This document shows positions 49,478 to 60,649 of a stretch of DNA of 64,000 nucleotides, piece after piece. The stretch lies in the NCBI RefSeq assembly GCF_964204865.1, contig NC_135255.1:13979135-14043134 (forward strand). Reading direction: 5' to 3'. Both the position numbers and the translations under genes were made by a program. The notes under the pieces are model-generated. The model was not told where the DNA came from. It was given only the letters and a program-made list of their open reading frames with translations, and did not search any database. This DNA is from Styela clava. Its lineage: Eukaryota > Chordata > Ascidiacea > Stolidobranchia > Styelidae. The first letter of the stretch is position 1. Every line of letters starts with the position of its first letter.

Positions 49478-51156
49478 GGGTCTCATGTAGTTTCGTACCT
49501 AACGTACTTCTAGTAGGCGTAGCATAACAATTTCTTCACATGTCAATCCTAACCCCCACCTGACCCCACCATCCAAAAATTACGTCACTACGACGTCACA
49601 GTGACGTAATAGAGCCCTTCAAACTTAGAGATGTACCGATGTATCGGTATCGGGTATCGGCAATATCGGCCATTTTTTCGGTATCGGCCATGTATCGGTA
49701 TCGGTTAGATTAAGGCCGATATTTCCGATATATTTACCTTTTTGATATGGTCCAGTATGTTTCAAAAGATAAGTTGGAATACTACTTTTTAATTTATTTT
49801 TTGTCTGGAGAGATCGTGAGCTATGAGCCATACATGTCCCTACCCCCGCGAGAGAATATGATTCACGTATTTTTAGCTATTTTCGCTGTCAAATTTTTAT
49901 ATTCACATTTTTAATATTACATAGTAATTATGAAGAAATATATCAACACGGCACAAACAAAAAGCAATTAGGCGCCCAGTTTTAAATCATACAGTGGAAT
50001 TGGGGTCCTTATTAACGGCACATGGACTTTTGGCACGGGTATAAATTCTGACTGTTTGTCGTCAAGTACGAGTGTCATATAGTCCGACGACATCGATAAA
50101 CTAAATTCCGACACAATTATCCCTCTACGCAGATATTAATTTTTGTTTAACAACACAATTTCTTTATAGATATATTGACATGACCGCCTAGCCCTAGAGG
50201 GCCTAGAGTCCTAGACTGTCTCAAATATATGATAGCAATTGTATAATAATATAAAATAGTAAAGTAAAAAAACATCCTCGACGGTTATAGGTAGGCCTTC
50301 TTTTGGTCGGTGCTGATTGATATTCTTTCATGTTGGCTTTGACTTATTGCGTCGACGATTACGATTAGCCACGAAATAAAATATTTGAAAAATGCTTTTA
50401 ATTTGAACGTAGGACGGCGGCTCTAGAATGTGTGGGTGATATTCGATATTCTCTTAAACACGAATAACGATATTCGAAGGTCGCGATATTACCATTAAAT
50501 TCAAATTGGACATCCCGGCTTATGGGTTTTCTAATTGAACACCGAGATTACTAGCGTTACTGTATAGTGTATCTTAATCAGTTGAAGCAAACACCAAACA
50601 TTAATTTCATATTATGTGATATATCATTTTTCGATCTGAAATAATGTGTACTATGAACAACGCTCAAAGACCATTGTTTTAACCCGTCTGCCCTACACAG
50701 CACACCTAATTAAGTAATATTTACATAGTATCGGTATCGGAATATCGGTAATATCGGCCTTTTTGTAGTATCGGTATCGGCTTTTTTAGCTGGTATCGGA
50801 TCGGTATCGGTATCGGCGACAAAAGTGGTATCGGTACATCTCTATTCAAACTATGCGAACTGTCATCCAAGACGCGCAGACGAGAACCCGAAATCGAACA
50901 GCCATTTCTCTCATTTTCTCGTCGCAACGATCCCGATAGGAGAGAGATCGCTGACGTTAGTCAGTTCTTTATCGTCGTCGCCGATGCTATTTCAGGCGAT
51001 CGTACGAGTATTTGGCAAGCTCTATGACGTGATTGTGACGTCGTAGTGACGTAATTTTTGGATGGCGTAGTCAGGTGAGGGTTAGGATTGGCATGTCAAA
51101 AAAATTTTATGCTACACCCACTAGAAGTACGTTAGGTACGAAACTACACGAGACCC
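49478..51156. mobile_element. Outer MITE (family of 20399-20783) holding a nested element
   Basis: Ends are GGGTCTCATGTAGTTTCG and CGAAACTACACGAGACCC. Perfect 8-bp duplications AATTTCGC flank it (49470-49477 and 51157-51164). Once the inner element (49626-50844) and its duplication are discounted, the outer sequence is about the same length as the intact 385-bp family member at 20399-20783 and is collinear with it. Confidence 0.9.
49626..50844. mobile_element. Inner 1219-bp hAT-like element
   Basis: It starts TAGAGATGTACCGATGTATC and ends GGTATCGGTACATCTCTA. Perfect 8-bp duplications TTCAAACT flank it (49618-49625 and 50845-50852). Dense TATCGG/CCGATA subterminal repeats occur at both ends, resembling transposase-binding arrays. 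No transposase frame is visible. Confidence 0.9.
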
Positions 51157-52400
51157 AATTTCGCTTCAGTAATACATAAAATCCTACAATTATAAATGCT
51201 ACTTTCTAATAAACCTGCTGCAGATGACTAATTATCTCTGTACTAATAGACACGATGAGCGATGATATATCGGCAATGTTCAGATGCATTGAATCTGTGC
51301 TTTCAGGTTTTGTGTGGCCTGGTAGCAATGGCAACTAGTTGTGTTGCAGTGCCAACCAAAATCTTATACCAGTATACTGTACTAGCAATACCAGTGACAG
51401 CTTCAAGAGTTATAGCACCCCGCTAAAAATATATATTAACTCTAATATTTGCACCGCGAATAACCAAATTCCCCTCCGACTGCGCTCTGGCCAATTTATT
51501 CTTGGGAATCCCTTGCTTTTAACTGCCGCTTAGAATTTTTCAATCGCGACAGACGGAGGGCAGGTGGCAAGACAAGGCGAGTAGTTGTGGTAAAATCATA
51601 AAAGAAACATCTTCCGCTAACGTTTCAAAAAGGGTTTCTAAGGTACAAAATAAGGATTCTGAGAATGTCTACTTGGGAATCCTAATTTTTCCTACGTAAA
51701 TAAAGAAAATCATCTTACGTGTCCAGTATCGATCATCTTTTCTTGGAATTGAACATTAACATTCATAGAAAAATTGAAGGATCTTTTGTACAAAGCCCCC
51801 CGCCACTAATGCAAAAATGTGGGATTTAAGAAAAACATCCCCACCACAAAATTAAAAAAATCAGTAATTGTGCAGTTACGGCTGGTACTTCAGTACTATG
51901 TGTACCAGGTTAGGCCGTAAATATATAATTTTATTAGTATTTATTTACGGTTAGGGTTAGGAAAGATTTGAATTTCCTGGGCAATCTTCATTTCTAACCC
52001 TAACTAGAAATGTTCTTATTTTGAACGTTGGAGGGGGTGTTTTTTAGCGGAGGCCCTGTACGTAAGATCCAAATTGAACAAGTGGAAGTTTGCAAAAAGT
52101 GGTATTGATTTCGCCTTCCACAAGAGTGTTTTTAGGATATTCTTGCCATTTATTTTGTCAGATGTGTATAATCGGGTCTAGTTTGCTTTGGTCGATTTTA
52201 ATTATACAAATGTAAAATAGGTGAATAAAAGCTAGTGTTTGATCACTCAAAAATAAGTATGGGTGAGAAAAGTGTCTGAGCGGATGCGAAAAGGGAACAT
52301 TGTTACGTCACTTTTTGCATCTTGATGATTGGCCAATGTCACGAAGTAAACAAGGAAGTCGATGCTCGGGGAAAAGGTCCATAGCGTCACCGCGTGTCCC
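51157..52400. other. Intergenic spacer
   Basis: No gene was recognised. A diverged GTACCAGGTTAGG segment with inverted CCTAACCCTAAC lies at about 51898-52015, with an internal inverted repeat (CCGTAAATA / TATTTACGG). Confidence 0.45.
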
Positions 52401-54470
52401 ATTACTAATTCAATTCAATTCGTTTATTACTCCAGACCGCCGTGGTCCATATAAAAACAACACAACAAATAAACATAAGCAAAACAAAAATAACGCAATA
52501 AATACATAAAATACCTGATATGACAATCAGATTCACAGTAAGTCTCAAAAAAGAGTTATAATATAACAATTTAAATTTTAAGAGACCAAAAGTGAAGTAT
52601 AGAATCTAAGATAACCCGTAACAAACAGTATCTGGGAATCAAATAATGATTGTAAAAGAATGTTATTGGAGTTCCTGCATCTCGTCATGAACAACCACAG
52701 ATTTTTTCTATGGAGTGCTTCGAAAGAAGGAATGTTGCCAGATACCATTTTGTGACGGACACTCGCAGATCTAGAGACACAGTGAATTACGCGATAAGCA
52801 TTATTATATGAAATTTTAACTTTTTTATAATTATAATTATTGAAAAACAACCAGAGCTGGCAGTTGTAAATGCTACAACAATACGTCCTAAATAAAAGAT
52901 TTTTCACAGTAGTGGAACAATTGACAAATTTTTTCAAAATTGTATGGGCTATAAAATAAATTGATTTATACTGACGTTTCAAGTCAAGGTCATCTCTAAG
53001 ATCACTGGATAGGAAAACACCAAGATATTTAGTGGACGAAACATAAGTCAATACAGAATTACAAAGTTTGATATCAGGCAAAGTATTCAGCCTAAAATTT
53101 TTATTCTGGATACACATACAAACAGATTTTTTCGAGTTGTACAAGATGTCATGTTCAATAGAGTATTTATCGCATATGTTAAGTAAACGTTGAAGACCTT
53201 TGGCTGAAGGTGAAATGCAACACATGTCATCAGCATAAAAAATATGATGGATAATATTGTTATTTGCTACACATCCAATGGTCTCTTGATTCAACTTAAC
53301 AGAAAGGTCATCCATGAAAACAGCATATAAATATGGACTTAATATACTACCTTGCTTGGTACCATTATGGACGGAGAAAGGATCTGACACACTGCTACCC
53401 CATCTAACAAACATGGATTGATTACAATACATGTGTACAATCAGCGACAAAAATATTTTGGGGATTCTTCTGTTGATTATTTTACGAAATAGAGTCCAAT
53501 GATTAACTTTATCAAAAGCTTTAGTGGCATCCAAAAAAGCTATGAAAACTGGTGATGATTTTTTGAATAATAAGTAGCTAGCTGCGTTATTGTAAAAATG
53601 CACATGTCAGTCCCGTGACCAGGCTTGAAACCAAACTGGTTGTGAGATGTAGTTAAGTAAGACCCAATGCTATTTAAAATGTGTTTTTCAAAAATCTTAG
53701 ATAAGACAGAGGCCACTGCAATAGGCCTGTAGTTACTTGCACTACAAATGTCACCATTTTTGTTCACCAATTATAGGCTGAATAGAACTTGAAAGGGAGG
53801 ATGCTGGAATATAACTATGGTTCATACGTGTGTTATTATACAAACATAAAAGCACTGATAGAATTGGATGAGAATATGCCAAATGTTCCTGGTTATCCCA
53901 TCAGGACCAGGTGAACAACCAGATTTAAGAGAAGAAACAATACTTGCAAGTGTACCAACAGTGAGCAAGTAATTACTGAAACGTTATCAACATCAGGATT
54001 CAAAAATCCTAACACAAAATTTTTATCATTTTCATTGGGAACACTATTAAAAATTTCTTCAAAATGATTTTTCCACATATTAGTAATTTCATTCTGCCCA
54101 GTGGCATCCCCAACACTAACTGGAAGTAGGCCGTTATTGTCCTCTGAAATGATCCGCTCAGCGCGAGACCAGAATTGTTTGGGATGGTTACACAATATTG
54201 ATTTGGCAATTTCACATTGATTCCTTGTTCGCTCTCTTTTACAAGCTCGAAACAATCGTTTGAAATGCAATTTGGTTCTAACATATGCATCAAAGATACA
54301 GCCATGGCGAGGATTGTTATTATAAACCCACTCAAGATATGCTTGTCGAGCAGCAACATAAGAGTCTCGGACCTCACTGTTCCATCCAGGAATAGGCTTA
54401 ATGTGCTTATGTAACGATCTAACATGCACCATGTGAGACTGTGAACTAATAAGGGCAGAACAAACAACTC
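52400..54470 (-). pseudogene. 5'-truncated, frameshifted non-LTR retrotransposon
   Basis: Three minus-strand frames make up a reverse-transcriptase region. 54466-53893 carries the linker typical of the stretch between endonuclease and RT (PIPGWN, NHPKQFW, MWKNHFEEIFNS). 53770-53540 carries ASNYRPIAVASVLSKIFE and HNQFGF. 53603-52578 carries FLDATKAFDKVNH, the KQGSILSPYLYAVFMDDLS block, the catalytic FYADD and TKYLGV. Frames change between blocks, so it is not intact. The apurinic endonuclease domain is missing upstream. The 3' end, near 52400, reads AATAAACGAATTGAATTGAA on the minus strand, a short-repeat tail common in LINEs. The clade is not resolved. Confidence 0.88.
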
Positions 54471-54497
54471 GCTAATTATACGACATAATTCATCCAA

Positions 54498-55730
54498 TCA
54501 ACAGGCTTCTGATCCGAGATATGATGAATGAACATAGAAAATCTGAAGCAGATTCAACCTCGCTTTCGTGAGATATGGCGTAACATACGAAATTGTCTAA
54601 CAGACAAATACCTATCAACATACTTACCGATCGAGATCGATAAGTAATAAATTAGCAACGAGGCCCGGAAGAAACGTCAGTGGGTTTATCCGGTCGCAAG
54701 AAAAATAGTGGACTGTAACAATACGCATTGGATCAAAAAAATGAGCAAAAAAATGATTTGAAGGGATTATTGATTTAGCTCGATGATAGTCTGTCTTATG
54801 AATATCGACTGTTATTTGTAAATAAATCTATTTTTATACCTGGGAAAATTGTAAGATGGATGAACATTGTTTTGACTGAATTTACAGTAATCAGTTTGCT
54901 CGACATTCATGCACAACATGGTGCTGATTTACTGTCATGTACCCGATGTATTCAAGTTCTTTATGGATTTGATTGTTTTGTATGCGATATTATATATATA
55001 TATCAATGAAACGCTGCTCGCTGAATAATGTTTTAAATATCAATTTAGATTCTTCTAGCTTTTTATTAACTGGCCCATCGTATACCGCGTCCTAGGTCTG
55101 GATTCTAATGTTGGTGCACCAAGGTGCAGTATGGATAACTTGATCGCAATTTGTTGGTTTTTCAAATTATTTTCTGTAGTTGAAATTGCTTAAAATGATT
55201 GTTTCTATGGAGTTTCATCGGGTTAATGAGCACCTGTGATCTGCCCAAGAGCATGGCGCCGGAGTTGAGCACGTTTTCATTGATATTGTTGGAATCGGAG
55301 CCAAAATCCTCGGAATTGGAAGTCGAGAGTTTAGACCTAAAGAAGACTAAATTAAGCATTAAGGTAACTGAGAACTATTGTTAACCGGAAGCGGGATTCA
55401 AATTCGCTCTATAAATTGCTTGAAGTTCGAAGTCGTGCTCCGCAGCCTAGTGTAAGATAATTCATATCTGCTGACGTATCAGGGGTTATTTTCAATTACC
55501 TACTACTCTTCGAGGGTATCTCGTAACGCAAGTGTATAGCTCATAGTTGGTATGTGGTGGTTTGCAGCTTTTTTAGCAGTAGGCTAATCTGCTTTTAGTT
55601 GAGAGCTCGGGTTTTGGTCAGTTATCTTGTAGCTTTTGCTCTTAGATGAGAAGTTTTAGTTCGATCCGACACGAATTATATCTAGGCCATATTCCACGAA
55701 AAAATGAGTCTCCGATGAATGGCATGGCCC
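54498..55730. other. Intergenic spacer with shared repeat block
   Basis: About 54512-54660 contains a block that on the minus strand matches 22238-22345. It includes ACTTATCGATC, GATAGGTATTTGTCTGT and TCTCACGAAAGCGAG. The rest shows no supported gene. Confidence 0.5.
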
Positions 55731-57102
55731 CAGCTCTGGATTAACCATCAAACAATATAAGCACGTGCTTAGGGCACCGCGCAACGTGGAGCACCACAGA
55801 GATTTTTATGGCAAAATTTTTGATATTTCATAGGGGTTTAGAATTTACTAGTTGATCAGACGACTCAGACTTCAAAATGTTCGCTTGTTTTTCGTTTTCA
55901 ATTATCATGTTAACTTCTACTATCAATGCTTGTAGGTTTGCTAACAACTATCTCCAAAAAGTCATGTAAAATAATCATAATTTGGCCTGCAATTAGTAAT
56001 GACCACTGAAACTTACTAATTGGACAAGAAATGTATCTGTGAATTGTTTCGTTAAAATGTTGTTGTTGCTCTTCTTAGTATTCTCCTTGTTATTGAATTT
56101 TTGTTTTGAAGCGAAAAATAGCTTTACTTTTCAAATATTGGACCAATTGATTTTTGTTTAAAGATTTTTGTTGGCGCTAGAACTAGACTATTTATTTCAA
56201 AAATGTTTTGGGGGTACCATTAAATTCGTTTTCAATCCAAAGTTTCGTGTGCTAAATTATCAAAATTACAAATGACGCACGATGAGGCAGGTCCGCAATC
56301 TAGTGGTCAACGAAGTCAGGAGATTTTTGATATTAAAAACTACTGTGGAGCGATAACATTTTAAGCTACATTTGTGACTCGAATCATTTGGTATTTCGAT
56401 TCACGTTGAGACTGGACGCATGAATCTTCATCGTCACACTGTCTCATGATAAATCAAAACCATATCCTGTCACACCAGTTGGGGGAAATCTAGGCAGCTA
56501 GACTATTTTTGTACTATAAACATTAAAAGATTCTAGTTCTATTACTGTAAGCAGCGCCGAGCACGTCAAATGTCTAATAGTGAATTAAATTTACCCATTT
56601 ACCGGCTACTGCAGTTTGATTTTGTAATTGTATCTGAGTAAATGTTTCATGGTTTATTCAAGATAATAATAACTTTCGCCCACTGCAATTTGTGCGACCG
56701 TTTGTCAGTTAACACCGCCATGACACTCGAGAATCGGTACGTTCAATCCTGAACCTTGGCAGCGGCGAAACTTGCATTTGTTACGTAATAAAATGCTCTA
56801 TGGGGGCTTGCGCAGACTCAAATACTGTATGTATATATTATGTGTTACGCATGCAGGCTACAGTACCGCATTATCCGTGTTTGAAAACACAAAATAGGAG
56901 TTGTATGGAACTAATTCAAGTCAATTTTTAGAGGTATGCTTTTAAATTTACTCAACATCAGACGCGATCGTCTGCTCGAAACGTGGCGATCGATGTGTTA
57001 GCTACCCCTGGTTTGTTGTATATATAAATATTTTGAATGACACATTTGGGGGCACCAAAATCTTAAGTGCTTAGGGCACCAAATGGGCATAATCCGCTCC
57101 TG
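55731..57102. mobile_element. 1372-bp hAT-like element
   Basis: Ends are CAGCTCTGGATTAACC and GGGCATAATCCGCTCCTG. GTGCTTAGGGCACC occurs just inside both ends in inverted and direct form. Flanking 8-mers CATGGCCC (55723-55730) and CATGACCC (57103-57110) differ at one base. I see no intact transposase frame. Confidence 0.78.
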
Positions 57103-60100
57103 CATGACCCACATACATAGAAACATAAGTAATGTGACTACGGTAAATTTCTTATCGTTCAAAATTCCGTCACGGTGCGATGACGACAAAGAAAAGATAC
57201 GCCTATTAAAATAGCGTTCGCTATAAGAGCGTTCGGTGTTAGTTTCTCCCATACAGTCGAACCTGTAGAGCGGAGAGGAGTACGCTCACTACAGAGTTTT
57301 AATGTTAGTAAGACATCTGCATCACCACAAATTGATTTATGATATTAAAATCATGTGTGAATTGATACTGTAATTTATTTAATTATGGCAAATTAACACA
57401 TAGAATAAATGTAAGTGATGAGGAGTCAGAGCACAGGAATATGCCAGAATTATTTTTTAAATGCGTCACCTTATTATTGACATAGTAGGTGACACAAAAA
57501 CAAGGGCAGCATAGGCGAAAAGCTGAAAACAATAAAATATATTAGGTTTCATTTTGTCGTCGCATTTTCTTTATAATGTACGGCGGCACGCAATGGAAGC
57601 TCATTTCGTAATCAATCAAGTACAATTACCGTATTTTACAACATCGGTATTCGCTGAATATAATACCGAGTATATAGATTAGCGGGCTACATCGCCGCAG
57701 GATATTTGTCGGTTTCTTTCCTAAATTTCAATATACGGTATGACGATGTGATCTAGAGTAGTTTGAATACAAAATATCCCTGTACTGTGTGGAAATGGAA
57801 AGTGGTTTACGGAGTGTAAGTTTTGAAAGAATCTGAGTTTCTAGAAAACAGAACACCTATCTGAACACTCCAGCTAAATAATTTATCAGTTTACAGACTT
57901 TCAACAGCTATTATATTGGGTATTGTTCGCGGGAATATCGTAATTAAGCAGTTCGCTCCGGTTACAGATGATAAACTTGTTAGGCTGCCGGCTGTTGTAG
58001 ACAGAAGCAGAATTATTACCTTCCAAAGTAGTCATAAACACAGCATTCCTCACAATCACTCATGCTTGTCAAAGATACGGCTTGGTCACCTGTTTTTCAA
58101 CCCAGTGGAACTAAGTAAGTCAAAAAAAGAACAGGTAGTCGTCACGCCCACGCAGTCACGTACAGGGGTTCTCGTCGCAGACTTGGTGAATATTGAATAT
58201 TATGTTGTAACTTGTAAGCTTTGAAGATTTTAATCGCATTGTTAGGTAACATACAGACGTTCACTCTGTGTTGCCCGTGTAAAGAAAACGTAATCTTAAT
58301 GGTCTGACGACTGGCAGTGAGTTGTCATTTTTATCAGTTAAAAGATAGTTATATTATGAAGATGAGTATATTATAGCCGTAAATCCATCTACGAGGTTCT
58401 TCAGAACACTGTTAAATTGTATGACGAGGCCGGGAAGGGCAGGCTATTCCTTCAATTATTAACAGAATATACTGGCGTTTGACTGAGCGCATATGACGAA
58501 CATTCAATTCAACATAACATAGTTCATCTCTCTTCAATATGTTGTTATGAACCCGTCTAAAATCATCTGGGTAAATCAATAATCGATTTTTGGAGATTAA
58601 CAAAATTAAAAACTGTGCTAAAGCGTTTGTTGAATTCGTTAATGAACATGGAAGTATTTGTACACTCTGGCCGAAATCTTAATCTCTGCGTGACATTGTT
58701 TATAATAGATTAGTGTTTGGCTGTAGTGCTATCGAAAGAAGTCGTCGAAAATCAACCAAACAAGATGTGTACAAGATACGCGAGTTTATTTCTAAATTAT
58801 CTGAAGATCAAACTTAGGGTTTCTCCAGTTTCAAAGATATGAATCTTAGTTTGAAGCCAGAATACTGATCATAACGATGTCATCAACTGCTATTCGAGAG
58901 TTGAATGAAAGTAGTTGTCACAAGCGAAAAATTCACTTCAACCCCTTCTTATTTGCAGAGTATCAGTGGCAGTTAACTTCAATGCGCGCTTGTAAAGTTC
59001 TTGATATGACTATACATTTTTAAAGTAGCAAGGTCACTAATAAAAGTTTTAGTGCGTCGTTGTGTTCATAAAGTCGTTCGATGTGGCCGCAGCTGGTTTG
59101 GGATTTTTAAAACGCAGTGCTAGTTTTGTGATCGTCGATTTGTAGTTCTTTGTCTGAAATCATATGTTTTCAGGAACGTTCGGTAATAATGCCGCCCACG
59201 CTGTCATGTTCACCTGACAACCGATGACGTCGATTAACTTGCGCTACAAATTTTAGAAGTCGTTAAATTTAACTCAGTCAAGACTTTAATGACTAGCTCT
59301 TATATGATGGTCCTTGACCCAAAGATAATTTAGTATTTCATCATTACTTCATGGATAATTTTAATAGCATGGTATGAAGAACTAATAAAGATCCAATTCC
59401 TTTCACAGCATGATGTCTCCGCATGGTAACCTAATTGTGATTTTTTATAAAACCGCTACTGAGACCCAAGTTAATCAGTTATCAACTGAGCTATTTTGCG
59501 ATTGAATCCAAAACAAAACCTAGTGCTCACTCATAACCTCGCTTGACAAAAATAAATTCTTAATATGGGTTTAAAACGCCTGGGTTCTGTCGAAAATGCC
59601 TACCATCTACTTTTGCAAGTTATGTCAAAAATTTTATTATAATGATCTCACTTGCTTGGAATTTCGATCAATAAGCGTGACATAAAATTTTATATTCTCA
59701 ACTAAGCGAATTTTTTGAAACTAATTTAATGAGTCATCGGCCAATCGTTGCCTAATAAAATTTAAATTCATATTTTTATGTAATAATAAATTCAAGTGTT
59801 GAAGTTTTGGACACCGGTCATATAGTCAATTAAATTAATGGCCTATTATGGCCCCATCAAAACATACCTGCTCTAAAATGGCTAAAACAGTGCTTGGCAG
59901 CAAATATATAAAAATATCACCCTCAAGGAGCGTTTTGGATTTATTGAATAGTGATTTCAAAGGAAGGAAAAGAATTCTATTATATCTTTTACGCGCGATA
60001 ACTATATTTTTTTGCTTCGTGGGTGCTGTCGAGCAAAAATGTTCAAAACCTCTGATACAACTGTGCTTTGGAAGGGATTCCCTATAAATTCTTGTAGAAC

Positions 60101-60355
60101 ATATTCTGTGCTTATAATTTGTCTAATTGAGTTTAAAACTGCGACTTGATTTACTCTTGGTACGATTACATTTCATTTGCAGTGAAATAAATAGATTTAA
60201 TCCATAATCAAACATTATTTTTATACAGTGATTGATAGAATACTTGCGAATTAAATTAGCGGAGTTAATCAGTCTGTGATAATTATTGTGATTAGGATTA
60301 TCAACAAAAGGCTTTCAACGTTTTTCTACATCGATTGCGGAAATTCTGAGCAGCC
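57103..60355. other. Gene-poor spacer upstream of the CRB3-like gene
   Basis: No recognised gene. Open frames at about 57916-58224 and 59848-60087 lack any family match I can recall. The second has a hydrophobic stretch (LLYLLRAITIFFCFVGAV) that resembles a signal peptide but has no suitable Met or donor. Confidence 0.4.
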
Positions 60356-60649
60356 ATGAGCACAACAACACCAATGGAAACAACCGAAGGGTCGGCAGAT
60401 GGTACAACTACAACGGTTTCCGACAGTGGCGGACTAACCACAGAACAAATTATAATAATAAGTGTAGTTGGTGGGGTGGTTTTATTAACAATCATTGGAA
60501 TTCTTATATATTGCTGCATTAAAAAAGTTAAAAAGAAGAGAGCTTTAGAAGGAAAATACAGTCCTTCTGCCAACGAAGAGAAAGGCGGCGTGAGAATGGA
60601 CGATATGATGACGGTTATGCAACCACCGCCACCAGAAAGACTTATCTGA
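60356..60649 (+). CDS. CRB3: CRB3-like short Crumbs protein
   Basis: A single open frame encodes 97 residues (human CRB3 is about 120). It has a short Thr/Ser-rich ectodomain (1-29) with no EGF or laminin-G domains, one membrane helix (about 31-55, IIIISVVGGVVLLTIIGIL) and a basic stop-transfer KKVKKKR. The cytosolic tail has a juxtamembrane FERM-binding-like EGKYSPS and a C-terminal PPPPERLI. The ERLI end is the PDZ ligand by which Crumbs proteins bind Pals1 and Par6, and CRB3 ends PPEERLI. The role is apical membrane identity and tight-junction assembly. No signal peptide is encoded in this frame. An AG lies two bases before the ATG, so either an upstream exon or a trans-spliced leader supplies the 5' end. 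AATAAA lies at about 60802. Confidence 0.85.
   Translation: MSTTTPMETTEGSADGTTTTVSDSGGLTTEQIIIISVVGGVVLLTIIGILIYCCIKKVKKKRALEGKYSPSANEEKGGVRMDDMMTVMQPPPPERLI

Noticed and set aside
57916..58224. Approximately 102-residue open frame
   Set aside because: It has no ATG at its start, no recognisable domain, and no upstream exon could be joined in phase with a Met.
59848..60087. Candidate signal-peptide exon for the CRB3-like gene
   Set aside because: The hydrophobic stretch is not next to a Met and has no good donor that joins 60354 in phase.
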